64,000 nt of DNA from Mycobacterium sp. 141 (lineage in GTDB: Bacteria > Actinomycetota > Actinomycetes > Mycobacteriales > Mycobacteriaceae), in contig NZ_KB908258.1 of NCBI RefSeq assembly GCF_000382405.1, forward strand, positions 248,001 through 312,000, written 5' to 3'. The notes beneath the pieces are model-generated. The model did no database searches, had not been told where the DNA came from, and saw nothing but the letters and a program-made list of their open reading frames with translations. Each line of letters opens with the position of its first letter. Positions within the stretch are counted from its first letter, which is position 1. This document shows, one piece after another, positions 53,366-61,896 of the stretch. A program made the translations under genes and the position numbers.

Positions 53366-54607
53366 CTAAGGCGTCACCCGCAGCATCACCACACCGTGTC
53401 CCGGCACCTGCCGTTCGATGGTGCCGGTGCTGGTGCTGTCGGTGTGCTGCCACAGATCACGCACGGTCGCGTCGGTGTGGCCGTCAAGACCGATGGCGTC
53501 GAGTGAGGTTTGGACAGTCTGAGCCTCTGTCGACTGGTTGAACAGCGCCACGGCGACGGCCCCGCCGGCGAGCCGTTTGACCACCACCCGGGGGTCGCTG
53601 TTCAGCGGCTGCCCCTGCACCATCAGCGGGTCCTGGTCCACGGCGATCACCTCCCGGTTGGTCAGAATGTCGCGAGTCTGGTCGGTCATATCGCGAATGT
53701 CGTTGCCGGCCAACAGGGGCGCGGCCAGCATCGCCCACAGCGAGAAGTGGGCGCGCTGCTCGGCCGCGGTCAGATCGGGACGCTGCGCACCCAACACCAT
53801 GGTCGGATGGCCGACGGCGAACTGCTTCCAGCCGACGCCGACCACGAGCATGTCCGGATCGTTGACGTGGCTCGAATTACTGCGCGATGCAAGCGAACCC
53901 GCTTCGGCGAACGCCTGGGCCACGCCCGCGAGCCCTTCCTGCCACAGCGCGGTGTCACCCCACGCCGGCACCAGGTCCACGGCGTCGCGGGCGACATCGG
54001 CGATGTGCGACCAGTCGTACTCCAGCCCGGCGACCGGATCACCCGAACTGTTCGGGTTGATGCTGTAGACGATATGCCGGCCGGTGGCGCGCAACGCATC
54101 CCGCATGGCCGTGAAGTACCGCACCTGATCCTCGTGACCGGCCGCGAGCCGACACCAGTCGTACTTCAGATAATCGACACCCCAGTCGGCGAACGTCTTC
54201 GCGTCGGCCTGCTCGTGGCCCGCACCGCCTATCCGGGGATCCTGACCGCACCCCTGGTTGAACGGGCTGTGATAGATCCCCAGCAGCAGGCCGCGGTCGT
54301 GCGCGTACCGGGCCAAGGCCGCGATGCCGTGCGGGAAGCGGTCCGGATCGGCCCGCAACGAGCCGTCATCGGCTCGGGTGGGTGCCGCCCACCCGGCGTC
54401 GAGGTTGACGTAGCGGTAGCCGGCGTCCCGCATGCCCGACGACACCATCGCGTCGATCGTCTCGTGCACCGTCTGCTCTGTGAGCGCGATCCCGGAGTTC
54501 CAGGAGTTCCAGCCCAATGGTGGTAGCTGCGGCTGCGACGGCGGACTGGGTGTGCTGCAGGCGGCGAGCAGACCGGTACACACCGCCAGGCGAGTCAGTC
54601 GGCGCAT
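53366..54607 (-). CDS. GH27 alpha-galactosidase, secreted lipoprotein
   Basis: A 413-residue glycosidase. ATG 54607 gives a basic start (MRRLTRLAVCTGLLAAC) with lipobox LAAC and Cys17 lipidated. The barrel has LPPLGWNSWNSG, YVNLDAGWAAP, catalytic nucleophile Asp in DYLKYDWC and the acid/base Asp in SSHVNDPDMLVVG; the C-terminal beta-domain closes with LRVTP. It would release terminal alpha-galactose from plant or bacterial glycans outside the cell. Faces the metallothionein gene across 41 bases. I do not recall a match in the corresponding M. tuberculosis interval. Confidence 0.92.
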   Translation of the reverse strand: MRRLTRLAVCTGLLAACSTPSPPSQPQLPPLGWNSWNSGIALTEQTVHETIDAMVSSGMRDAGYRYVNLDAGWAAPTRADDGSLRADPDRFPHGIAALARYAHDRGLLLGIYHSPFNQGCGQDPRIGGAGHEQADAKTFADWGVDYLKYDWCRLAAGHEDQVRYFTAMRDALRATGRHIVYSINPNSSGDPVAGLEYDWSHIADVARDAVDLVPAWGDTALWQEGLAGVAQAFAEAGSLASRSNSSHVNDPDMLVVGVGWKQFAVGHPTMVLGAQRPDLTAAEQRAHFSLWAMLAAPLLAGNDIRDMTDQTRDILTNREVIAVDQDPLMVQGQPLNSDPRVVVKRLAGGAVAVALFNQSTEAQTVQTSLDAIGLDGHTDATVRDLWQHTDSTSTGTIERQVPGHGVVMLRVTP

Positions 54608-54650
54608 GCGGCCATGGTGGCATCGCCGCCTGGCAACTACCCGAAAGCCC

Positions 54651-54998
54651 TCACCGCGCGGCAAGAATGCAGAACTCGTTGCCTTCGGGGTCGGCGAGCA
54701 CCACCCAGGTCTGCTCCCCCTGACCGATGTCGACGCGACGGGCGCCCAGGCCGATCAGCCGGTCGACTTCGGCCTGCTGATCCTCGGGCGTGAAATCGAG
54801 GTGCACACGGTTCTTGACCACTTTGTCGTCGGGTACCGCCAAGAACAACCACGTGGGCCCGGCACCCGCGGGCGGCGTCAGCACCACGTACCCGTCGGAA
54901 TCGGTGCGCTGCGGCCAGCCGAGCGCCTGCGCCCACCAGGCACCCAGCGCCTCCGGGTTGTGGGCATCGATGCAGATCTCGGAGAATCTCAATGCCAT
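54651..54998 (-). CDS. VOC-fold (glyoxalase-like) protein
   Basis: A 115-residue protein with one beta-alpha-beta-beta-beta pair unit: SEICIDAHNPEALGAWWAQALGW, then TWLFLAVPDDKVVKNRVHLDF and WVVLADPEGNEFCIL. The length suggests a dimer with two metal sites. The pattern matches glyoxalase/bleomycin-resistance-like small proteins; substrate unknown. It overlaps the end of fadD36 by 10 bases (54989-54998), so it is translated from the same transcript. Its end lies 43 bases before the alpha-galactosidase start. Confidence 0.9.
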   Translation of the reverse strand: MALRFSEICIDAHNPEALGAWWAQALGWPQRTDSDGYVVLTPPAGAGPTWLFLAVPDDKVVKNRVHLDFTPEDQQAEVDRLIGLGARRVDIGQGEQTWVVLADPEGNEFCILAAR

Positions 54999-56395
54999 TG
55001 CGCCAGTTCCTTCTTCAGCACCTTGCCCATGGCATTGCGTGGCAGCTGCTCCACGAGCCGCACCTCACGTGGGCGTTTGTGAACCGAAAGCTCCTGTGCC
55101 ACAAAGTCGATCAACGCGGCGGGCTCGGCTTCGCCGACGACGAACGCCACGATCCGTTGACCCAGGTCATCGTCCGGCACTCCGACCACCGCCACCTCGG
55201 CCACACCGGGATGGCCGAGCAGCACGGTCTCGATCTCGCCGGCACCGATGCGGAAGCCACCGGACTTGATCAGGTCCACCGACTCCCGGCCGACGATGCG
55301 GTGCATGCCTTCGGCATCGATGACCGCGACATCGCCGGTGCGGTACCAGCCGTCGGCGTCGAAGGCAGCGGCGGTAGCGTCAGGCCGGTTGAGGTAGCCC
55401 TCGAATACCATCGGGCCCTTGATCTGCAACTGCCCGATGGTTTCACCGTCGCGCGGCACGAGCGCACCGTTCTCGTCGACCAACCGGGTCATGACACCCT
55501 CCAGGGGCAGGCCCACCCAGCCGGGCCTGCGCTCGCCGTCGACCAGAGTGCTCAGCGTGATCAGCGATTCGGTGCTGCCGTAGCGCTCCACCGGGGCATG
55601 CCCGGTCAGCCGCACCAACTCGTCGAACACCGGGACCGGCAAAGGCGCACTGCCTGATACCAGCAGCCGCGCCGACGACAATGCCAGCGCGGAGTCAAGG
55701 TCCTTGACCACCCGCGACCACACCGTGGGCACCCCGAAGTACAACGTGCCCTGGGCTTCGGCATACGCCGCCGGCGTCGGTTTTCCGGTGTGTACAAACC
55801 GGTTTCCGATCCGCAGCGAGCCGAGCAGACCCAGCACCAGGCCGTGCACATGGAACAGCGGCAGACCGTGCACCAGGATGTCGTCAGCTGTCCAATGCCA
55901 TGCCGTGGCCAGCGCGTCGATGTCGGCGGCGATGGCTCGTCTGGTCATCGGCACGCCTTTCGGCGGGCCGGTGGTGCCGGAGGTGTACATGATGATGGCG
56001 GTCGATTCCGGCGCCGGCTCGGCGTAGCGATGCCAGGACCGCGCATGCACCCGAACCGGGATGTGCGGCAACCCTTCCGTCTCTTCAGGCACGTCTCCCA
56101 GCCACGCTTGGGCTCCGGAGTCCGCGAGAATGTGGCGCCGTTCGGCGGCACCGACATCTGCGGGTACCGGGATCACCGGCACGCCCGCGATCAGGCAGCC
56201 GGTGATCGCCAGCACGGTGCTGACGGACGGCGTGGCGAGCACGGCAACCCGCCGGGCCGAGGCCACGCGTTCGGCCACCGACGTCGCGGCGCCGACCATG
56301 TCACTTCGGCTGAGCACAGCACCGTCGATACGGACGGCGTCGTCGATGTCGGCACCGGCAGCAACCGCTGCGGGGTTCAAGGAGGCCAGCAGCAC
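54989..56395 (-). CDS. fadD36: Acyl-CoA synthetase FadD36
   Basis: A 468-residue ANL superfamily enzyme that forms acyl-CoA from a carboxylic acid, ATP and CoA. GTG 56395 gives the conserved LLASLNPAAVAAGADIDD. The AMP-binding core has MYTSGTTGPPKGVPMTRRAI, YGSTESLI, GWYRTGDVAVID and the final catalytic Lys in LPRNAMGKVLKKEL. The family is small (about 470 residues), close to malonyl-CoA or short-chain synthetases. It overlaps the VOC gene and is divergent from the Nudix gene. Confidence 0.93.
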   Translation of the reverse strand: MLLASLNPAAVAAGADIDDAVRIDGAVLSRSDMVGAATSVAERVASARRVAVLATPSVSTVLAITGCLIAGVPVIPVPADVGAAERRHILADSGAQAWLGDVPEETEGLPHIPVRVHARSWHRYAEPAPESTAIIMYTSGTTGPPKGVPMTRRAIAADIDALATAWHWTADDILVHGLPLFHVHGLVLGLLGSLRIGNRFVHTGKPTPAAYAEAQGTLYFGVPTVWSRVVKDLDSALALSSARLLVSGSAPLPVPVFDELVRLTGHAPVERYGSTESLITLSTLVDGERRPGWVGLPLEGVMTRLVDENGALVPRDGETIGQLQIKGPMVFEGYLNRPDATAAAFDADGWYRTGDVAVIDAEGMHRIVGRESVDLIKSGGFRIGAGEIETVLLGHPGVAEVAVVGVPDDDLGQRIVAFVVGEAEPAALIDFVAQELSVHKRPREVRLVEQLPRNAMGKVLKKELAQWH

Positions 56396-56444
56396 GCCTG
56401 CGAGGCTACCCCGGCACGCCAACTCCATCGGTGATACTGGGCCG

Positions 56445-56990
56445 ATGGGCGTCATCCGGCAGCTGCAGTCACGTGAGGTGTATCAGAACAACTGGATGGC
56501 GTTGCGCGAGGACATCATCCGCCGTCCGGACGGCACCGAAGGCATCTACGCCGTCATCGACAAGCCGGCGTATGCGCTGGTCATCGCGCGCGACGAGGAG
56601 CGTTATCACCTCGTCGAGCAGTTCCGGTATCCGTTGGGGCTGCGGCGCTGGGAGTTCCCGCAGGGCACTGCGCCGGAACGGCTGGAACTCGATCCAGAGG
56701 CGCTGGCCCACTGGGAGCTGCGCGAGGAGACCGGGCTGCGGGCAAGCAGCATGGAGCGGCTCGGCCAGCTCGATGTAGCTGCCGGAATGAGCAGCCAGCG
56801 CGGCTGGGTATACCTGGCCACCGGCCTGAGCGAGGGCGAGCACGAACGCGAACACGAGGAACAGGACATGCACAGTGCCTGGTTCGAGCGCACCGAGGTG
56901 GAGCGGATGATGCGCGACGGCGAGATCACCGATGCCCAGTCGCTCGCGGCGTGGGCGTTGCTCCTGCTCAACGAGCGGCCGACCGGTTAG
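56445..56990 (+). CDS. Nudix hydrolase, ADP-ribose pyrophosphatase-like
   Basis: A 181-residue hydrolase. ATG 56445 gives MGVIRQLQSREVYQNNWMAL; the longer upstream frame is not used. Substrate strand LVEQFRYPLGLRRWEFPQG leads into the Nudix helix (ALAHWELREETGLRAS), where Trp takes the place of the usual Arg of the REUxEExGU motif, while the two metal-binding Glu of REE are retained. The function is probably on ADP-sugars or capped nucleotides. Opposite to fadD36, with 49 bases between starts. Confidence 0.87.
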   Translation: MGVIRQLQSREVYQNNWMALREDIIRRPDGTEGIYAVIDKPAYALVIARDEERYHLVEQFRYPLGLRRWEFPQGTAPERLELDPEALAHWELREETGLRASSMERLGQLDVAAGMSSQRGWVYLATGLSEGEHEREHEEQDMHSAWFERTEVERMMRDGEITDAQSLAAWALLLLNERPTG

Positions 56991-56991
56991 C

Positions 56992-57489
56992 GTGAATGCC
57001 GCGATGAGAAGGCGAGCGGCTGTCGGCATGGTGATCGTCGCGGCGTTGACCGCCGTGCCGACAGCCCATGCCGCCAACCAGGTGTGGAACGGTCGGTACT
57101 CGCTGGTCCGGTACGCCGCTCAGAAGACGGGCACCAGCCTTGCCGCCAGGCAATCCGAACCGACCTTCAGCGACGTGTACACGTTCTCCACCGATTGTGC
57201 TTCGGGCACCTGCATTTCGACCGTGATCGACGGCCCTACCCCGAAGAACCCCACGCTGCCCCTGCCGCCCCGCTACACCTGGGACGGCAGTCGCTGGGTG
57301 CACATCTACGACTGGCAGTGGGATTGCTATATGGGAGAAGGGGTTCCGAAGGTGTGGGCGCCGGCACGGTCATGGGCGTATTACGCACCACAGCCCGACG
57401 GAACCCTGCGGGGCACCTGGCTGACCCAGATCGCCGGCGGCCCGTGCGGTGGCACTGTGCTGATGGACGTGGCGGCGTTCCCGGCCTGA
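56992..57489 (+). CDS. Small secreted protein, mycobacterial conserved hypothetical
   Basis: A 165-residue exported protein. GTG 56992 (ATG 57004 in frame) follows the Nudix stop by one base. A basic start and hydrophobic stretch (RRRAAVGMVIVAALTAVPTA) end in AHA-A, a signal peptidase I site. The mature chain has the pattern NGRYSLVRYAAQKTGTSLAA, four cysteines (SFSTDCASGTC, WDCY, GGPCGG) and several Trp (TWDGSRWVHIYDWQWDC), as in small secreted mycobacterial proteins. A beta-rich, disulfide-bonded fold is likely. No function is known. Confidence 0.8.
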   Translation: MNAAMRRRAAVGMVIVAALTAVPTAHAANQVWNGRYSLVRYAAQKTGTSLAARQSEPTFSDVYTFSTDCASGTCISTVIDGPTPKNPTLPLPPRYTWDGSRWVHIYDWQWDCYMGEGVPKVWAPARSWAYYAPQPDGTLRGTWLTQIAGGPCGGTVLMDVAAFPA

Positions 57490-57508
57490 GCGATCGCTCA
57501 TGTTGGGC

Positions 57509-57569
57509 GCGAGCGTGCGCGAACCGCTGACGTTTTGCGGCGCGGCGGGCAGCAGACACGCACGGTCGC
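57509..57569. repeat. Inverted repeat with 11-base arms between secreted protein gene and pruB
   Basis: GCGAGCGTGCG (57509-57519) and CGCACGGTCGC (57559-57569) pair at 10 of 11 positions across 39 bases. It lies in the 88-base gap between two convergent genes, so it may be a two-way terminator or REP-like element. Confidence 0.55.
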
Positions 57570-57577
57570 GATGCCGG

Positions 57578-58561
57578 CTAACGACGCTCGATGAGAGCGC
57601 GCAGGAAGAACCCGAAGTTGGCCGGACGTTCGGCGAGCCTGCGCACGAAGTAGCCGTACCATTCGTTGCCGAACGGGACGTAGATCCGGATGTGGTTGCC
57701 GGCCTCGGCCAGCCGGCGCTGTTCGGCGTCCCGAACGCCGTAGAGCATCTGGTACTCGAAACCGTCCACATCCCGGCCGAATTCGCGGGCCACGGCCGGA
57801 ACGGCTTCGATGATCTCCGGATCGTGCGAGGCCACCATCGGATACCCGGATCCGGCCATGAGGATCCGCAGGCAGTTCAGGTAGGAGCGCGTGACCTCTG
57901 CGGCGTCGCGGTAGGCCACGGTCGCCGGTTCGTCATAGGCGCCCTTACACAACCGAATCCGGGCGCCGGCCTCGGCGAACTCGCGACAATCAGCCTCGGT
58001 CCGGTGCAGGTAGGCCTGCAGAACCGTGCCCAGCCAATCGAATTCGGTGCGCAGATCACGCACGATCGACAGGGTGGAGTCGGTGGTGGTGTGGTCCTCG
58101 GCGTCGACGGTCACCCACGCGCCGACGTCGCGGGCCTTGGCGCAGATCGTGTGCGCATTCTCCAGAGCGATCTTCTCCCCGTCGCGAGGTAGCGCCTGCC
58201 CCAGCGCGGACAGCTTCAGCGACACCTCCAGCGGCCGCACCGAAGACGCGGCCTCGTCGCGTTCGCCGAGCAAGTCGAGCAGCGCCAGGTAAGCCTTGAC
58301 CGTCTGTGCGGCATCCTCGACGCGGGTGGTGTCCTCACCGAGGTAGTCGATGGTGGCCAGACGACCCGAAGCGCGCAGCGCGGCTACGGTATCCACTGCG
58401 TCGGGGATCGTGTCGCCCGCCACGAAACGGTCCACGACGCTGCGGGTGACCGGAAGCCGTTCCGCGGTTCGCCGCAGTCGCTCAGAGCGCGCAGCAGCGA
58501 GGATTGCCGGCCGGGCGACCCGCTGGAACGTCGACTCCAAAGCTCCTCGTGCGCGCGCCAT
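57578..58561 (-). CDS. pruB: Proline dehydrogenase
   Basis: A 327-residue FAD enzyme that oxidises proline to pyrroline-5-carboxylate. ATG 58561 starts one base after the pruA stop. The TIM barrel shows the family's EVSLKLSALGQALP, VTVDAEDHTTTDSTL, QAYLHRTEADC, IRLCKGAYDEP and VASHDPEII, with EYQMLYGVRDAEQRRLAEAG and VPFGNEWYGYFVRRLAERP near the end for substrate and FAD contacts. It is the monofunctional short form, made together with PruA from a single transcript under PruC. Confidence 0.96.
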   Translation of the reverse strand: MARARGALESTFQRVARPAILAAARSERLRRTAERLPVTRSVVDRFVAGDTIPDAVDTVAALRASGRLATIDYLGEDTTRVEDAAQTVKAYLALLDLLGERDEAASSVRPLEVSLKLSALGQALPRDGEKIALENAHTICAKARDVGAWVTVDAEDHTTTDSTLSIVRDLRTEFDWLGTVLQAYLHRTEADCREFAEAGARIRLCKGAYDEPATVAYRDAAEVTRSYLNCLRILMAGSGYPMVASHDPEIIEAVPAVAREFGRDVDGFEYQMLYGVRDAEQRRLAEAGNHIRIYVPFGNEWYGYFVRRLAERPANFGFFLRALIERR

Positions 58562-58562
58562 G

Positions 58563-60200
58563 TCAGGACTCCATGTGAGGGTAGGTGTGGTTGGTGGGCG
58601 GAACGAAGGTCTCCTTGATGGAGCGGGCCGAGGTCCAGCGCAGCAGGTTCAGCGCCGAGCCCGCTTTGTCGTTGGTGCCCGAGGCCCGAGCTCCCCCGAA
58701 CGGCTGCTGGCCGACCACGGCACCGGTGGGCTTGTCATTGACATAGAAGTTGCCCGCCGCGTTGCGCAGCCGGTCCTGCGCGGTGACAACGGCCGCGCGA
58801 TCGTCGGCGATCACCGCGCCGGTCAGCGCGTACCGCGACCCGGTGTCGACGACGCCGAGGATCCGCTCGTAGTCGTTGTCCGGGTAGACGTGCACCGACA
58901 GGATCGGGCCGAAGTACTCGGTGGAGAACGACTCGTCGGTCGGGTCGTCGGACAGCAGCACGGTGGGACGCACGAAATAGCCTTCGCTGTCGTCGTATTC
59001 ACCGCCGGCAGCGACGGTCACCCCGGCGGCGCTCTTGGCGCGTTCGATGGCCTTGACGTTCTTGGCGAACGACCGGCTGTCGATGACCGCACCCCCGTAG
59101 TTGCTCAAATCGGTGACGTCGCTGTAGGTCAAGGCTTCGGTGGCCGAGAGGAAATCGTCACCCATCCGCTGCCACACCGATCGCGGAACGAATGCCCGCG
59201 ATGCGGCCGAGCACTTCTGGCCCTGGTAATCGAAGGCACCGCGAATCAGCGCCGTGCGCAGCACTTCCGGGCGCGCCGAGGTGTGTGCGACGACGAAGTC
59301 CTTGCCGCCGGTCTCGCCGACCAGCCGCGGATAGGTGTGGTAGCGGTCGATGTTGGTGCCGACCTCACGCCACAAGTGCTGGAACGTGGCCGTCGAGCCG
59401 GTGAAGTGGATACCGGCCAGCCGCGGATCGGCAAGGGCCACATCGGAAACCGCGATGCCGTCGCCGTTGACCAGGTTGATCACGCCGGGCGGCAGGCCGG
59501 CGGATTCCAGCAACTGCATCGTCAGGTACGCCGCGAAGGCCTGGGTGGGCGACGGCTTCCACACCACGGTGTTGCCCATCAGGGCCGGTGCGGTCGGCAG
59601 GTTGCCTGCGATCGCGGTGAAGTTGAAGGGCGTGATGGCGTAGACGAAGCCTTCCAGCGGCCGGTAGTCGGTGCGGTTCCACACGCCCGGGCCGCTGATG
59701 GGCTGCTCGGCGAGGACCTGACGGGCGAACTCCACGTTGAAGCGCCAGAAGTCGATCAGCTCGCAGGGTGCGTCGATCTCGGCCTGGTAGGCGGTTTTGG
59801 ACTGACCCAGCATGGTCGCGGCGGCGATCTTCGCCCGCCACGGGCCGGACAGCAGGTCAGCGGCGCGCAGGAACACAGCGGCGCGCTCATCGAACGGCAG
59901 CGCCGCCCAGTCGTTCTTGGCGGCCATCGCGGCGTCGATCGCTGCGGTGGCGTCGGCATGCTCGGCGTTGGTGAAGGTGCCGAGTCGGGCTGAGTGGCGG
60001 TGCGGCTGCACCACGTCGATGCGCACGCCGTTGCCCATGCGGTGGGCGCCGCCGATGACGTGCGGCAGGTCGATCGGGGCGTCGGCGAGCCCGGAGAACT
60101 CGGCCAGTGCGGCGGTCAGCCGGCCGCGTTCACCCGAGCCCGGAGCGTAGTCGTGGACCGGTTCGTTGGCTGGCAGCGGCACGTTGGTGATGGCATCCAT
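58563..60200 (-). CDS. pruA: Delta-1-pyrroline-5-carboxylate (glutamate semialdehyde) dehydrogenase
   Basis: A 545-residue NAD+-dependent aldehyde dehydrogenase converting glutamate semialdehyde to glutamate, the second step of proline use. ATG 60200 (MDAITNVPLP) is used; an in-frame frame extends to 60254. Key parts are EFARQVLAEQPISG, GNTVVWKPSPTQ, FTGSTATF, catalytic GETGGKDFVVAH, and GQKCSAASRAF with the nucleophilic Cys. It precedes pruB by one base. It is divergent from pruC across 84 bases. Confidence 0.97.
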   Translation of the reverse strand: MDAITNVPLPANEPVHDYAPGSGERGRLTAALAEFSGLADAPIDLPHVIGGAHRMGNGVRIDVVQPHRHSARLGTFTNAEHADATAAIDAAMAAKNDWAALPFDERAAVFLRAADLLSGPWRAKIAAATMLGQSKTAYQAEIDAPCELIDFWRFNVEFARQVLAEQPISGPGVWNRTDYRPLEGFVYAITPFNFTAIAGNLPTAPALMGNTVVWKPSPTQAFAAYLTMQLLESAGLPPGVINLVNGDGIAVSDVALADPRLAGIHFTGSTATFQHLWREVGTNIDRYHTYPRLVGETGGKDFVVAHTSARPEVLRTALIRGAFDYQGQKCSAASRAFVPRSVWQRMGDDFLSATEALTYSDVTDLSNYGGAVIDSRSFAKNVKAIERAKSAAGVTVAAGGEYDDSEGYFVRPTVLLSDDPTDESFSTEYFGPILSVHVYPDNDYERILGVVDTGSRYALTGAVIADDRAAVVTAQDRLRNAAGNFYVNDKPTGAVVGQQPFGGARASGTNDKAGSALNLLRWTSARSIKETFVPPTNHTYPHMES

Positions 60201-60235
60201 AGGCTTAAGAATCCTCGACGTGGCCCACGCAGGTC

Positions 60236-60283
60236 TTGTCTGATCCGATAACACTTGAACTGACTACCAGTACGATCGGACAA
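60236..60283. promoter_or_regulatory. Inverted TTGTCYGATC sites in the pruA-pruC divergent promoter
   Basis: TTGTCTGATC (60236-60245) and GATCGGACAA (60274-60283) are reverse complements at 9 of 10 positions, centred 38 bases apart. The second ends just before ATG 60285. They are good candidates for PruC binding on either side of the promoters. Confidence 0.5.
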
Positions 60284-60284
60284 T

Positions 60285-61892
60285 ATGGTGGAAGCGGGTG
60301 TCAGCCTCGGCCAACTGCTGTTGGCGCTGGATGCCACCTTGGTCCGGCTCGTCCAGGCGCCACGTGGGATGGATCTGCCGGTCGCCTCGTCGGCGCTCGT
60401 CGATTCCGACGATGTGCGGCTGGGTCTGGCGCCGTCCGCCGGGTCGGCCGACGTGTTCTTCTTGCTCGGCATTCCCGATGCGGACGCCAGAAACTGGGTG
60501 GAGCAGCAGATCGCTCGTCGGCCACCGACTGCGATCTTCATCAAGGAGCCGTCGGCCGCTGTGGTGGCCCGCGCGACCTCGGCTGGCACGGCGGTGGTGG
60601 CCGTCGACCCGCGGGCCCGGTGGGAACGGCTGTACCGGCTGGTCAATCACGTCTTCGAACATCACGGTGACCGGGAATCCGAGGACTCCGGCACAGACCT
60701 GTTCAGCCTCGCGCAGTCGATCGCCGATCGTACGCACGGGATGGTCAGCATCGAGGATGCCCAGTCGCATGTGCTGGCGTACTCGGCGTCCAACGACGAG
60801 GCCGACGATCTACGCCGGTTGTCGATCCTGGGCCGAGCCGGACCGCCGGAACATCTGGCCTGGATCGCACAGTGGGGCATTTTCGACGCGATCCGCGCGA
60901 AGCCGGAAGTCGTGCACGTTGCCGAGCGTCCCGAGCTCGGGCTGCGGCCCCGCTCGGCGATCGGAGTCTTCCTGCAGTCGGCCGACGAGCGCCGCGCTCC
61001 CGCGTTCGCCGGGACGATCTGGGTGCAGCAGGGCAGCCGTCCCCTGGCCGACGACGCCGACGACGTGCTGCGCGGTGCGGCGGTACTGGCCGCCCGCATC
61101 ATGGCGCGGCTGGCGGCGACACCCTCGACGCACATGGTGCGGATCCAGGAACTGCTCGGCCTGCGGCCCGGTGACGGCCCACCCGACGTCGACCTCATCG
61201 CGCGCGAGCTCGGCATCGCCATCGACGGCCGGGCCGCGCTGATCGGATTCGACGGCAGCGCCGTGGGCGCCAAATTGGCCGGCGACGCCGTAGGCGCCAA
61301 ACTAGCCGACGTACTGTCATTGAGCGCCAGCGCTTTTCGTCAGGATGCTCAAGTAGCGTCTGCGCATACTCGGGTCTACGTGCTGTTCCCCAGCACCGGG
61401 AAACCAGCCGCGGTGACCTCCTGGGTCCGCGGCACCGTGGCGGCGCTGCGCAACGAATTGGGTCTGCAATTGCACGCCGTCATCGCCAGCACCGTCAACG
61501 GGTTGGCCGGCGCCGCGGCCGCCCGCCTCGAGGTGGACCGGGTGCTCGACAGTGCCGAGCGCCACCCGGGGACGCTGGGGCAGGTCACATCGCTGGCCGA
61601 GGCGCGCACCACGGTGTTACTCGACGAGATCGTCACGGCGATCGCCGCCGACGAGCGGTTGATCGACCCGCGCGTGCGGACTCTGCGGGACAACGATCCG
61701 GTCCTCGCCGACACCCTGCGCGCCTACCTGGACAGCTTCGGCGATGTCACGACCGCGGCGCAGTGGCTGCACGTGCATCCCAACACGGTGCGCTACCGGG
61801 TGCGACGCATCGAGCAGCTACTGGCTACCGCGCTCACCGATCCCGATGTGCGGCTGCTGCTTTCGCTGGGCCTGCGGGCAACTCAGCCGTGA
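60285..61892 (+). CDS. pruC: PucR/CdaR-family proline-responsive regulator PruC
   Basis: A 535-residue transcription factor, activator of pruA-pruB in response to proline in mycobacteria. The N-terminal part is the PucR-like sensor region, the middle a GGDEF-like CdaR domain, and the C-terminus holds the PucR helix-turn-helix (about 475-530, LRAYLDSFGDVTTAAQWLHV, HPNTVRYRVRRIEQLLATAL). It carries a tandem duplication near residues 326-342 (AVGAKLAGD-AVGAKLAD). Convergent with the acyl-CoA dehydrogenase gene (4-base gap). Confidence 0.95.
   Translation: MVEAGVSLGQLLLALDATLVRLVQAPRGMDLPVASSALVDSDDVRLGLAPSAGSADVFFLLGIPDADARNWVEQQIARRPPTAIFIKEPSAAVVARATSAGTAVVAVDPRARWERLYRLVNHVFEHHGDRESEDSGTDLFSLAQSIADRTHGMVSIEDAQSHVLAYSASNDEADDLRRLSILGRAGPPEHLAWIAQWGIFDAIRAKPEVVHVAERPELGLRPRSAIGVFLQSADERRAPAFAGTIWVQQGSRPLADDADDVLRGAAVLAARIMARLAATPSTHMVRIQELLGLRPGDGPPDVDLIARELGIAIDGRAALIGFDGSAVGAKLAGDAVGAKLADVLSLSASAFRQDAQVASAHTRVYVLFPSTGKPAAVTSWVRGTVAALRNELGLQLHAVIASTVNGLAGAAAARLEVDRVLDSAERHPGTLGQVTSLAEARTTVLLDEIVTAIAADERLIDPRVRTLRDNDPVLADTLRAYLDSFGDVTTAAQWLHVHPNTVRYRVRRIEQLLATALTDPDVRLLLSLGLRATQP
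61260..61310 (+). repeat. 27/24-base tandem duplication inside pruC
   Basis: 61260-61286 encodes AVGAKLAGD and 61287-61310 encodes AVGAKLAD. Differences are two silent changes plus the loss of one Gly codon. It adds about nine residues to the middle domain without changing the frame. Confidence 0.75.
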
Positions 61893-61896
61893 ACGA

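Noticed and set aside
58350..59993. 547-codon open frame on the + strand opposite pruA
   Set aside because: It lies fully antisense to a clear aldehyde dehydrogenase, has no start signal, and its composition (Gly, Arg, Val, Asp, His) is that of a high-GC shadow frame.
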